From contig NZ_QKMR01000002.1 of assembly GCF_003208175.1 (NCBI RefSeq), forward strand, positions 124,001-188,000: a stretch of 64,000 bases of DNA. The letters are read 5' to 3'. Position 1 is the first letter of the stretch; each line of letters starts with the position of its first letter. Positions 46,640-55,012 of this stretch are shown here, in pieces. The notes beneath the pieces are model-generated. The model searched no databases, was not told the origin of the DNA, and worked only from the letters and a program-made list of their open reading frames with translations. Made by a program: the position numbers and the translations under genes. This stretch comes from Ruminiclostridium sufflavum DSM 19573 (GTDB lineage Bacteria > Bacillota > Clostridia > Acetivibrionales > DSM-1351).

Positions 46640-46926
46640 TATGAGGCTTAGACTTAAAAGCTTGGAAACAAAGTTTGTACAAACATAGTGCATTTTCGAG
46701 CGATAAAAAGCCATAAATGACTTTTTATCAGTGAAGGATGAGTTATGAAAACGCTGGCGTACCTCCACGAGGCTTTACTAAATTTTTGTGCCCAAACTGG
46801 GCGTGGAGGTTAGCTTGAAGGAAATAAGAAACGGCGGCAAGAAATAAATAGCAAGCCGCTGTGAGACAGAGGCCTGCCACAAGGCTTTACTAAATTTTTG
46901 TGCCCAAACTGGGCGTGGAGGTTATT
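46640..46926 (+). repeat. Tandem E2 elements before cheW
   Basis: The first unit has CATTTTCGAGC, a hairpin GATAAAAAG / CTTTTTATC, CCTCCACG (46762-46769), GCCC (46790-46793) / GGGC (46799-46802) and CGTGGAGG (46802-46809). Its last 43 bp recur at 46882-46924, giving the cheW SD. The second unit has GGCGGC/GCCGC and CTGT/ACAG hairpins and only a partial TGCCAC anti-SD. This accounts for the whole 338-bp gap after cheA; no coding potential is seen. Confidence 0.7.
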
Positions 46927-47373
46927 ATGACAGATGAACAGGTTTATGAATTTGAAACAAAACAATTTATTGTATTCAGCTTAGGCGATGAACAATTTGG
47001 AATTGATTCACTTAAAATTACAACAATTGACAGAATGAAAACCATAACAAGAGTTCCAAAAACACCTGATTTTGTTAAGGGCGTAATTAACTTAAGAGGC
47101 GATATTATTCCCGTAATGGATTTAAGAGCTAAATTCAATCTTCCACCGACAGAAGAAACGGAGGAAACAAGAATTATTATTCTTAAGCTTGAGGAAGTAT
47201 CGATAGGAGTAGTTGTTGATCAGGTGCTTCAAACAATTCAGCTTACAAGCGATTCTATAGAGAGCGCTTCAAGCTTGATAAACAATGCTGATTCTGACTA
47301 TATACTTGGCATTGGAAAGGTTGACGGAGAAATAGTTACACTTTTGAATTTTGAAAAATTAGTTAAACTTTGA
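46927..47373 (+). CDS. cheW: Chemotaxis coupling protein CheW
   Basis: 148 residues. FIVFSLGDEQFGIDSLKI, VPKTPDFVKGVINLRGDIIPVMDLR and the C-terminal DYILGIGKVDGEIVTLLNFEKL are the CheW core. It links chemoreceptors to CheA. ATG 46927 follows GTGGAGG supplied by the E2 repeat; the GTG at 46900 lies inside the E2 hairpin. Confidence 0.95.
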   Translation: MTDEQVYEFETKQFIVFSLGDEQFGIDSLKITTIDRMKTITRVPKTPDFVKGVINLRGDIIPVMDLRAKFNLPPTEETEETRIIILKLEEVSIGVVVDQVLQTIQLTSDSIESASSLINNADSDYILGIGKVDGEIVTLLNFEKLVKL

Positions 47374-47400
47374 TTAAAATATTTATATGAGGTATAAGCA

Positions 47401-48021
47401 ATGACAATTAGTTTTGAGGAGTTAAATAATTTGCAGCTGGATGTACTTAAAGAAATCGGAAACATTGGTGCGGGCAATGCGGTTACATCTTTGGCAAAGA
47501 TGCTGGATAAAAGAGTTGATATGGCAGTTCCAAAGGCCAGAATATTGGGATTTGACAAGGTAACCCAAATATTGGGCGGGGAAGAAATGCTGGTTGTTGG
47601 CATATTACTCAATGTAACCGGTGACATAACCGGCAGTATAATGTTTACAATGGATATAAATGCCGCCAGGCAGCTGGTTAATATACTTTTTGGGAATAAA
47701 GATTCATCAAGCTTAGAATTTGATGAGCTTGAATTGTCAGCTCTTAAAGAGATCGGAAATATTTTAACAGCTTCGTATTTGTCAGCATTGGCAGGATTAA
47801 CAAATCTCAAAATACTGCCTTCCGTACCTGAGTTGGCTATTGATATGGCAGGGGCTATTTTAAGTGTGCCTGCTATTGAATTTGGTAAGGTAGGAGATTC
47901 TGTTTTATACATAGAAACAGAATTCAGCGAGGGGATTACAAAAGTATTCGGGGACTTTCTTTTAATACCGGATGTTGATTCATACGAGGTATTATTAAAA
48001 GCATTGGGAGTTATAGGATAA
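47401..48021 (+). CDS. cheC: CheY-P phosphatase CheC
   Basis: 206 residues. Two conserved active-site helices are visible: LDVLKEIGNIGAGNAVTSL and LSALKEIGNILTASYLSAL, each with the Glu and Asn used for CheY-P hydrolysis. CheC binds CheD. The TAA stop overlaps the cheD ATG by one base. Confidence 0.94.
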   Translation: MTISFEELNNLQLDVLKEIGNIGAGNAVTSLAKMLDKRVDMAVPKARILGFDKVTQILGGEEMLVVGILLNVTGDITGSIMFTMDINAARQLVNILFGNKDSSSLEFDELELSALKEIGNILTASYLSALAGLTNLKILPSVPELAIDMAGAILSVPAIEFGKVGDSVLYIETEFSEGITKVFGDFLLIPDVDSYEVLLKALGVIG

Positions 48022-48509
48022 TGGATATTGAAATAGTGAAGGTTGGTATGGCTGACTTAAATTCAGCACTTCATCCTTGTATGATTACGACACTTGGACT
48101 TGGTTCATGTGTTGGAGTTGCATTGTATGATTCCAAAACCAAAGTAAGCGGTTTAGCCCATGTCATGTTACCTTGCAGTGAACAAGCCAAAAACAACAGT
48201 AATATTGCAAAGTTTGCCGATACAGCTATTGTAAAACTTGTAGAAGATATGGTAAAGCTGGGAGCAAAGAGAGAGAGAATAGTGGCAAAGATTGCCGGCG
48301 GAGCACAGATGTTCGTATTTAACGGAGGATCAGATTTGATGAGGATTGGACACAGAAATGTGGTTGCTTCAAAGGAGAAGCTGGCAGAATTGAATATCCC
48401 TATAATTTCTGAGGATACCGGCGGCAATTATGGAAGGACTATTGAACTTTATTCCGAAGATGGCAGACTAATGATAAAGACTATTGGATTTGGTGTTAAG
48501 CAATTGTGA
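48021..48509 (+). CDS. cheD: Chemoreceptor glutamine deamidase CheD
   Basis: 162 residues. The catalytic Cys lies in LGLGSCVGVALYD, the His in SGLAHVMLP and the Thr region downstream (KIAGGAQMF follows). It deamidates receptor glutamines and is regulated by CheC, coded just before with a one-base overlap. Confidence 0.94.
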   Translation: MDIEIVKVGMADLNSALHPCMITTLGLGSCVGVALYDSKTKVSGLAHVMLPCSEQAKNNSNIAKFADTAIVKLVEDMVKLGAKRERIVAKIAGGAQMFVFNGGSDLMRIGHRNVVASKEKLAELNIPIISEDTGGNYGRTIELYSEDGRLMIKTIGFGVKQL

Positions 48510-48589
48510 TAAACAATAATCTGGTTTTGAGAACTTGTTGCTTGCCCTGAGGCCAGTTATTTATAGTTCAGGGAGCCTTTTCCCAATAT

Positions 48590-48725
48590 GGAGATGCTGC
48601 ATACCGTCTTTTTATAGCGATTGTGCTTTTTAAGCCGGTATTGAACACAGTTTTGGTTTGGCTTTATTTTTCGGCTTTTAGATAGGTTTAGCCTCAAACT
48701 TAAGATATTAGCCGGTGACCTGAAA
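48590..48725 (+). repeat. Decayed MITE-like sequence after cheD
   Basis: Family segments are recognisable but diverged: TTTTTATAGCGA, TTTTTAAGCCGG, ACACAGTTTTGGTTTGG, TTTAGCCTCAAAC and TTAGCCGGTGA. Terminal repeats are lost. A CCCTGA/TCAGGG stem just upstream (about 48548-48576) may end the cheD transcript weakly. Confidence 0.45.
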
Positions 48726-48771
48726 AAGCAGCTATTTTTTGCATGATAGTTTAACAACGAAAGAGGTAAGA

Positions 48772-49149
48772 ATGGAGACAATAATGAAAATTCCTTTTCT
48801 GCTTGCATTGATTGCATCTATTATAACGGGTGCTATCAGCATAGTTAATAATGCTGATACAAATAAAACATGTATTAGTATGATTATGGCTATGATTATT
48901 TTCTATATTGTAGGAATTTTAATTAGAAATACATTATCAAATATAATAGAAGAACAAAATAATCAGAAGCTTGAAGCTGAAAAGAAGCTTAGGGAAGAAG
49001 AAATGCTGGAAAAGGCAAAGGCAGCCTTAAAGTCAAAGAAAGCGGAGCATTTAGGAAAGAATCTTGATTTAGTAACAGAAGATGAAATTGACGATGGATT
49101 TACTCCATTTGATTTGTCACAAGCAGTTAAAGCAAAAATGAACGAATAA
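48772..49149 (+). CDS. Small membrane protein of unknown function between cheD and sigD
   Basis: 125 residues. Two hydrophobic helices (about 6-24 and 33-55) precede a Lys/Glu-rich coiled coil and an acidic tail ending DGFTPFDLSQAVKAKMNE. No family is recognised. AAAGAGGT suits the ATG at 48772; an ATG at 48784 is possible. It lies 34 bp before sigD and probably shares its transcript, so a part in motility control is an inference from position. Confidence 0.65.
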   Translation: METIMKIPFLLALIASIITGAISIVNNADTNKTCISMIMAMIIFYIVGILIRNTLSNIIEEQNNQKLEAEKKLREEEMLEKAKAALKSKKAEHLGKNLDLVTEDEIDDGFTPFDLSQAVKAKMNE

Positions 49150-49183
49150 GGATACATAAGGTATTTATTTTTGGAGGATATAC

Positions 49184-49948
49184 ATGCCGGGGGTAAACAA
49201 TAATCAGCTATGGAAAAAATATACAGAAACTAGAGATCCTGTATTAAAGGATGAGCTTATAGTTAAGTATGCATATTTGATAAAATATGTTGCAGGCAGA
49301 TTAAGCATATACTTCGGAGCCAATGTTGAATTTGATGATTTAGTCGGCTATGGTGCATTTGGGCTTATTGATGCTATTGAAAAATTTGACGTTACGAAAG
49401 GTGTAAAATTTGAAACATATGCTTCTTTTAGAATAAGAGGCTCTATTATAGATAGTATTCGAGATTTGGACTGGGTACCCAGATCCTTACGGCAAAAAAA
49501 CAAGGAATTGGAGAAGGTTTATGCCGAAATAGAAAATGAGGTTGGTCATTCTGCTACAGATAAGGAAGTCGCTGAAAAAATGGGCATTAGCATGGAGGAA
49601 TTTTACAAGCTGTTAAATGATGTTAATGTATCGTCGATGATGTCTCTTGAAGAATTTATGGAACAGAATTATGAAAGAGGTCTGGAAATAGTAAGTGACA
49701 GTGCTGATGACAAGCCTGAGGCGGCATTGGAAAACATAGAAATAAAGGAAATTCTTATTGAAGCTATTGATAAATTACCTGAAAAAGAGAAGGCTGTTAT
49801 AACATTTTACTATTTTGAAGAACTGACTTTGAAAGAAATAAGTGCTATTATGAATGTAACCGAATCCAGAATTTCACAGCTCCATACTAAAGCATTGCTC
49901 AGAATGAGAGGAAAGTTATTCAGACATAGAATAATGCTCGAATCGTGA
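49184..49948 (+). CDS. sigD: Flagellar sigma factor sigma-D/FliA
   Basis: 254 residues. FliA/WhiG family: region 2 (LIVKYAYLIKYVAGRLS, FDDLVGYGAFGLIDAIEKFD, FETYASFRIRGSIIDSIRDLDWVPRSLR), region 3 (KEVAEKMGISMEEF) and region 4 (LTLKEISAIMNVTESRISQLHTKAL). It transcribes late flagellar and chemotaxis genes and is held by FlgM until hook completion. TTGGAGGATA precedes the ATG. Confidence 0.95.
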   Translation: MPGVNNNQLWKKYTETRDPVLKDELIVKYAYLIKYVAGRLSIYFGANVEFDDLVGYGAFGLIDAIEKFDVTKGVKFETYASFRIRGSIIDSIRDLDWVPRSLRQKNKELEKVYAEIENEVGHSATDKEVAEKMGISMEEFYKLLNDVNVSSMMSLEEFMEQNYERGLEIVSDSADDKPEAALENIEIKEILIEAIDKLPEKEKAVITFYYFEELTLKEISAIMNVTESRISQLHTKALLRMRGKLFRHRIMLES

Positions 49949-49959
49949 GAACATAGACA

Positions 49960-50075
49960 GGAGTTCTCAGCCTGTAATTTTTAAGCTGAGAGGGACCGAC
50001 ATTTCTATACATTGAAGTTTTATGTTGAAGTTTTTTAATATATTTTTATGTCCAGATGGGGCGTGGGAGGTTAAC
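49960..50075 (+). promoter_or_regulatory. Hairpin leader with E2-like end before fapA
   Basis: TCTCAGC (about 49966-49972) pairs with GCTGAGA (about 49984-49990). The end TGTCCAGATGGGGC then GTGGGAGGTTAAC resembles the E2 right end with an altered hairpin, and supplies the fapA SD. Confidence 0.4.
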
Positions 50076-51467
50076 ATGGCGGAACAGGATGACTTGAAAA
50101 TATTAGTAAGTGTTTCACCGGATGAATTGAAAGCGTATATAACTTTGTACAAGGGTGACGCAAACAATAACGTCACAAAAGAAGATATGCTCAGGGCTCT
50201 TGCAATCCAAAGAATTATATACGGTATTAAGGAAGATGTTTTAAAGCAATATGCCGAGAAGCCGGTATATAATCAGCAAATTTGTGTGGCTGAAGGAGTA
50301 GCGGCGCAAAATGGTAAAAACGGTGAGGTAAAGTATCATTTTAATACTACAGTTGCAAATATTCCAACCATATTAGATGACGGAAGAATCAACTACAGGG
50401 AATTAAACCTGATACAGTCGGTTAAGGAGGGACAGATTCTCTGTACACTTGAACCTGCCTTAATGGGAACTAACGGAATGACAGTAAAAGGAAGGACTCT
50501 CAATGCGGTTAACGGCAAACCCGCTGTTCTGCCAAGAGGTAAAAATGTTGCCGTATCAAAGGACGGACAGGCTTTATATGCTGCCACAGAGGGAGAGGTA
50601 GAATATCTGGATGCCACAAAGGTCAGTGTTTATACCAATCATGAAGTTCCGGCGGATGTAGATAATTCTACAGGAAATATAAGCTTTGTAGGAAGTGTTA
50701 TCATTAAAGGAAATGTTTTATCCGGATTTACAGTTGAGGCAGGCGGTAATGTTGAGGTTTATGGCGTTGTTGAGGGTGCCACAATAAAAGCCGGCGGAAA
50801 TATTATTCTCAGAAGAGGTATGCAGGGCATGGGAAAGGGAACCCTTGTTGCCGGCGGTGATATAGTTGCCAGATATATAGAATACTGCAATGTTGAGGCG
50901 AAAAATAATATTCAGTCTGAAGCCGTACTTCATAGTAATATTAAATGTGGAAATAAGCTTGAATTGACCGGAAGAAAGGGCTTATTGGTCGGTGGTTCAT
51001 GTAAGGTAGGTAAAATTATAATAGCCAAGGTAATAGGTTCTCATATGGCTACTCCTACAGACCTTGAAGTGGGGATTGACCCTACGGTAAGAGAAGATTA
51101 CAAAAAAGCAAAAGATGAATTGGTTTCAATGGAAAGTGATATAAAAAAGGCGGATCAGGCAATAACCCTGTTGAAAAAGCTGGAAGCTGCAGGTGCACTT
51201 ACTCCAGATAAACAGGAGATATTAACGAAGAGTGTCAGAACAAAAATATTTTTATCTTCTCGCTTGGAGGAGGTAAAAAGAGAAATAGATGTTCTGGATG
51301 AGAAGCTCAAGCAGGATGGCGACGGAAAGATCCGCGGAACAAGCTTTATATATCCGGGGGTAAAGGTAACCATAGGTACATGTGTTATGTACGTTAAAGA
51401 AAATCTCCAATATTGTACTTTGTATAGAGATGGCGCAGATATTCGTGTAGGAGCCATTGACAAGTAA
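50076..51467 (+). CDS. fapA: FapA family protein (DUF342)
   Basis: 463 residues. The N-terminal domain is followed by the FapA beta-helix (about 150-345) with GQILCTLEPALMGTNGMTVKGR and Gly/Val-rich rungs such as VEAGGNVEVYGVVEGATIKAGGN. A coiled coil (about 350-410) and a small C-terminal beta domain end it. FapA homologues affect flagellar assembly or surface properties; the biochemical role is unclear. ATG 50076 follows GGGAGGTTAAC. Confidence 0.88.
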   Translation: MAEQDDLKILVSVSPDELKAYITLYKGDANNNVTKEDMLRALAIQRIIYGIKEDVLKQYAEKPVYNQQICVAEGVAAQNGKNGEVKYHFNTTVANIPTILDDGRINYRELNLIQSVKEGQILCTLEPALMGTNGMTVKGRTLNAVNGKPAVLPRGKNVAVSKDGQALYAATEGEVEYLDATKVSVYTNHEVPADVDNSTGNISFVGSVIIKGNVLSGFTVEAGGNVEVYGVVEGATIKAGGNIILRRGMQGMGKGTLVAGGDIVARYIEYCNVEAKNNIQSEAVLHSNIKCGNKLELTGRKGLLVGGSCKVGKIIIAKVIGSHMATPTDLEVGIDPTVREDYKKAKDELVSMESDIKKADQAITLLKKLEAAGALTPDKQEILTKSVRTKIFLSSRLEEVKREIDVLDEKLKQDGDGKIRGTSFIYPGVKVTIGTCVMYVKENLQYCTLYRDGADIRVGAIDK

Positions 51468-51497
51468 GCGGTAAGCTATTGGTTAGGAGGCGGTCGG

Positions 51498-51785
51498 ATG
51501 TCTATCAGACCTGTGGATTTTCAAGTAATGTATACAAAAACATCTGAATTATCAAAAACATATAGTGATGAGGCAAATAAACATCAGGCAGTAAATCAGC
51601 AGCTAGCCGAGCAAAACAGGGACCGGGCGGACAATAACCTGAAGCAGGTAGTTGCCAGGGAAAATGTTCATGGCGGCAAGGTAGAAGAAAAGCAGGAAAG
51701 AGATAAATCAAAAGAACAAAAGGACAAAAAAAAGCAGCAGAAAAAGAGCACAGAAATTGTTCCAACTATCGATATAAAGATATAA
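51498..51785 (+). CDS. Small charged protein of unknown function
   Basis: 95 residues, highly Lys/Glu/Gln-rich after an N-terminal SIRPVDFQVMYTKTSELSK, with a hydrophobic end (IVPTIDIKI). No membrane segment. Similar small proteins lie behind fapA in flagellar loci of related Clostridia, as far as I recall. AGGAGGCGG precedes the ATG. The middle is low-complexity, so homology claims should rest on the ends. Confidence 0.65.
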   Translation: MSIRPVDFQVMYTKTSELSKTYSDEANKHQAVNQQLAEQNRDRADNNLKQVVARENVHGGKVEEKQERDKSKEQKDKKKQQKKSTEIVPTIDIKI

Positions 51786-51800
51786 CAACTTGAGGTGAAT

Positions 51801-52583
51801 ATGGAAGCATTTTATGTATGTATAATATTTCTGGGAATAATACTTGTAGTTGGCTCCATATTTTTAATAATTATGGACAGGGTAAGCGGCAAAGATTTTT
51901 TTAAGGAATTTGATCGAAAAAAGGATGAAATGTTTAACTTGATTCAGGATTCTGAAGAGATGGTTCAGGAGCTTAACAAGATGTCCGACTATGTGGTAAC
52001 AATGATATCTGAAAAGAATCAGGAATTTTTTAATAAAAATACCAGCCCTAATAGTAAAGAACTTCCAATGGGAAATGAACAGGAACAAAAAAAATTGCCG
52101 GCTGAGGCGCAAGAGGAAAAAATTTTGCAGGATACTCAGGAAGCAGCAGAACAGGGCAAATTGCCAGATGACAAAAAACCTCCTATTCTTGATGAGGTCG
52201 CTCAAAGAAAGGATACTGCACTTAAAAACAGAGGTGTGATATATGAACCCAAGGATTCTGTGCAGCAAAAGGATAATTCAGTATATCAAAACAAGGGTTT
52301 GATACTGCAATATAATGAGGCGTGGCTTCAAAATAAAAGCATGGTTATTGATACAAAAGGCATAGTGTCTCAAAATGAAGCTACAGAGCCTGATGCCGAT
52401 GGTGCTGAAAAGGATGCTGAAAATCAAGACAATATAGACTTGAAAAAACCGAAGCTGGCTTTAAGCGGAAAAAGAAGTAAAGTGCTGGAGCTGATTGAGC
52501 GAGGCTTGAGTGATGAAGAAATATCTGAAAAATTGAGGATAGGAAAAGGTGAGATTAGCCTTATAAGAGGGCTAAGCAAATAA
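51801..52583 (+). CDS. SwrB-like membrane protein with C-terminal helix-turn-helix-like motif
   Basis: 260 residues. One N-terminal transmembrane helix (about 3-25) is followed by a coiled coil (about 40-75), a long Gln/Glu/Lys-rich linker and a C-terminal SKVLELIERGLSDEEISEKL ... GKGEISLIRGLSK that resembles a helix-turn-helix. B. subtilis SwrB, coded just behind sigD, has the same layout and promotes flagellar export-gate activation. The match is by architecture and position. ATG 51801 follows TTGAGGTG. Confidence 0.6.
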   Translation: MEAFYVCIIFLGIILVVGSIFLIIMDRVSGKDFFKEFDRKKDEMFNLIQDSEEMVQELNKMSDYVVTMISEKNQEFFNKNTSPNSKELPMGNEQEQKKLPAEAQEEKILQDTQEAAEQGKLPDDKKPPILDEVAQRKDTALKNRGVIYEPKDSVQQKDNSVYQNKGLILQYNEAWLQNKSMVIDTKGIVSQNEATEPDADGAEKDAENQDNIDLKKPKLALSGKRSKVLELIERGLSDEEISEKLRIGKGEISLIRGLSK

Positions 52584-52623
52584 TTGACAGGCAGATTCTG
52601 CTTTTTAGCCTGTTGTAATTGAT

Positions 52624-52750
52624 TAAAGTCAATTACGGTTTAAGCATTTGCAGCGATAGATATTGGGATGATATATCGCCTTTTCAGGTGAAATAAGCTT
52701 TTAAGCTGGCTTTTTTACGCAGTTTAGGACTGAATTTGCTTTTTGATTTA
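52624..52750 (+). repeat. MITE, left part only
   Basis: TAAAGTCAATTACGGTTTAAG at the left, a GATATATCGCC-type hairpin with T run, AAATAAGCTTTTAAGC and ACGCAGTTTAGGACTGAATT match the family in order. It breaks off at TTTTTGATTTA, so the right third is missing. Confidence 0.7.
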
Positions 52751-52782
52751 ACTTTTTGACAGACGGGACAATGGAGAATATA

Positions 52783-53331
52783 ATGAGAAAACTACATGAG
52801 AAAAGTATTTTTTTAGGAATCGGAATAGGAATGATAATAACTTCAATTGCAGGAATGATTTATTCTTCGGGAACTCAAAAAGAGTTAAGCAGGCAGGAAA
52901 TAATCAGTATGGCTAAAGGCTATGGACTGGTAGAACCGTCTGATTTATTAATAAGTAAAAATTCATCTGATGAAAAAACCGCATTTGATACAAAGGCAGC
53001 TGCAAGTACAGATGCATCTTCAAACACAGCTGTCAATACTGCCAAATCAGCCGAAAGCAATAAGGGTAAAGCAGCTGATTCGACAGACGAGCAGGTTCAG
53101 GATAAGAGCACTTTAGAGGAAAGAAGCATAAGCGTTGCGGTTCAAAGCGGATTCGGGTCAAAAGAGGTGGCAAAGGAATTGCTTGAAAAAGGTGTTATTG
53201 CCAGCGAAAAAGAGTTTAATTCCGTTTTGGCTTCTTACAATGCTTCACAAAAAATACGTACCGGAACTTATTTTTTTAAAGAAAATGATGATTTGCATTA
53301 TATTGTAAAAACCATTTGTAAATTTAAATAA
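52783..53331 (+). CDS. Membrane-anchored MltG/YceG-like N-terminal domain protein
   Basis: 182 residues. One transmembrane helix (about 8-29), a Ser/Ala/Asp/Lys-rich spacer and a C-terminal segment SVAVQSGFGSKEVAKELLEKGVIASEKEF ... KIRTGTYFF that matches the LysM-like N-terminal part of MltG. The lytic transglycosylase domain that should follow is absent, so this is a binding or regulatory protein at most. ATG 52783 follows GGAGA; an ATG at 52771 is less well placed. It ends 9 bp from the convergent MATE gene. Confidence 0.65.
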   Translation: MRKLHEKSIFLGIGIGMIITSIAGMIYSSGTQKELSRQEIISMAKGYGLVEPSDLLISKNSSDEKTAFDTKAAASTDASSNTAVNTAKSAESNKGKAADSTDEQVQDKSTLEERSISVAVQSGFGSKEVAKELLEKGVIASEKEFNSVLASYNASQKIRTGTYFFKENDDLHYIVKTICKFK

Positions 53332-53340
53332 CAAAACCTA

Positions 53341-54702
53341 TCAAATAAAGGATTTCTTTCTGTTAAATTCGTCCTTAATTACCTTGAAGGCAATGGGAAT
53401 AAATATCAAGGCACATACTATTTCTGCGACCGGGTAGCAAAACCAAACACCGTTTAACTTAAACAGCTTTCCGAAAATAAATGCGGAGGGCAGCAAAATC
53501 GCCATTTGTCTGAGCAATGACATTATGAGAGATTTAAAGCCATGTCCTATTGACTGGAACATTGAGGATATAACAATACCAAATGCCGCGGGAATAAAGC
53601 TGATGCTTATGACTCTGAGAGCATAAATACCCATATCTGAATTCTGGTCAAACACTGACAATAGTTTATCAGGGAATGCCTGAAATATAATTAAGCCTAT
53701 TACAAGGATGACGGAAGCAACTGACAAAGTCAAATAGAAGGTATACTTGAAGCGTTTTTCTTTATTTGCACCAAAATTGTAACCCATTATGGGCATAGCA
53801 CCTTGGATTAAACCAAATACCGGCATAAATACAAAGGATTGCAGCTTAAAGTAAATACCCAGTATGGAAATTGCGGCCTCGGAAAAGGACATCAGTATGA
53901 AGTTTAGACTGGTTGTAGTAACAGAAGCAATAGCATTCATAACAATAGTAGGAGCACCTACCTCATAAATGCTTATTATGTTTTGTTTCACTATTTTCAA
54001 GCCCCGCAGTGTGAGATGGACATCATGCTTTTTTACGGTAAGCATTACAATTACAAATGTCATTGCAGTAAGCTGACTGATTACTGTTGCAACTGCTGAG
54101 CCGGCTATACCAAGTGCCGGGAAAAACAGATAACCAAAGATAAGCAGTGGATTTAAAACTATATTCAGAATAGCTCCTATTAGCTGGGAAATCATTGGTA
54201 TTGTCATATTTCCTGTGGACTGAAGGGTTTTTGAACAAAGTATTTCAACGAACATTCCGGCAGAGCAGGAGGTCACGATGGTAAGATACGTTGTACCTAA
54301 GGATATGACCTCAGGGTTATCGGAAAACAAAGTAACAAAAGGCCCTGAAAATATCAGGCCTATTAAGGCAAATATAACGGCGTTTATTATTGCCAGAAAT
54401 AAACCGGTTGATGCTGTGGCAGAAGCCTCGTCAGCCTTTCCTTCGCCTAGCTTTCTGGCTACAAGAGAGTTTGTTCCTATTCCTACGCCGATTGCAAAAG
54501 CAAAAACCAAAAGCTGCATCGGAAAAGCAATTGATACGGCTTGAAAGGCTTCGCTGCTTAGCTTTGATACAAAGTAGCTGTCAACAATATTATAAAGGGA
54601 TTGCACAAACATGGACAACATTGCAGGAGCTGACATGCTTGCCAGCAGCTTTCCAATAGGCATTACTCCCATTTTTTCTGAACTTAAAATATCCTTTTTC
54701 AT
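53341..54702 (-). CDS. MATE family efflux transporter
   Basis: 453 residues with about twelve membrane helices in two pseudo-repeats. MSAPAMLSMFVQSLYNIVDSYFVSKL, GVGIGTNSLVARKLGEGKADEA and NFGANKEKR are typical. It probably exports cationic compounds in exchange for Na+ or H+; the substrate is unknown. ATG 54702 follows GGAGGT on the minus strand; an ATG at 54762 has none. An inverted repeat that may be its operator lies about 130 bp upstream. Confidence 0.92.
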   Translation of the reverse strand: MKKDILSSEKMGVMPIGKLLASMSAPAMLSMFVQSLYNIVDSYFVSKLSSEAFQAVSIAFPMQLLVFAFAIGVGIGTNSLVARKLGEGKADEASATASTGLFLAIINAVIFALIGLIFSGPFVTLFSDNPEVISLGTTYLTIVTSCSAGMFVEILCSKTLQSTGNMTIPMISQLIGAILNIVLNPLLIFGYLFFPALGIAGSAVATVISQLTAMTFVIVMLTVKKHDVHLTLRGLKIVKQNIISIYEVGAPTIVMNAIASVTTTSLNFILMSFSEAAISILGIYFKLQSFVFMPVFGLIQGAMPIMGYNFGANKEKRFKYTFYLTLSVASVILVIGLIIFQAFPDKLLSVFDQNSDMGIYALRVISISFIPAAFGIVISSMFQSIGHGFKSLIMSLLRQMAILLPSAFIFGKLFKLNGVWFCYPVAEIVCALIFIPIAFKVIKDEFNRKKSFI

Positions 54703-54827
54703 ATGACCTCCGGATGACAAAAAAATAAAATTTATTAACTCAATTTCCCCAATAAAAAGCAACTGGGAAGAATTGGTTTATTAATCTATTATCAGCTGCA
54801 GTAAAATTTGCAATGCAATATAGATTG

Positions 54828-54860
54828 TATACGAAAAAACATTTTATCAAATTTCGTATA
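54828..54860. promoter_or_regulatory. Inverted repeat, possible operator in the MATE/PH-protein divergent region
   Basis: TATACGAAA (54828-54836) and TTTCGTATA (54852-54860) are perfect 9-bp arms 15 bp apart, in a 310-bp AT-rich region between divergent genes. Nothing else is recognised in that region apart from a TATAAT at 54977-54982 before the PH-domain gene. Confidence 0.45.
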
Positions 54861-55012
54861 TACATGTCAAATTTAAAAGCAAATTTCAGATATTTTAAGA
54901 GCTGTAACGGTATATGAGTGAAGTGAAGAATTTGAAGGTAAATCAATAGTATATTTTCTCAGAGTTATATGTTATATATAATGTAGAGATAAAAACAGGC
55001 TTGGAGGTAAGG

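Noticed and set aside
47298-47912. 204-residue minus-strand frame opposite cheC
   Set aside because: Mirror of the cheC coding sequence; cheC has both catalytic motifs and fits the operon.
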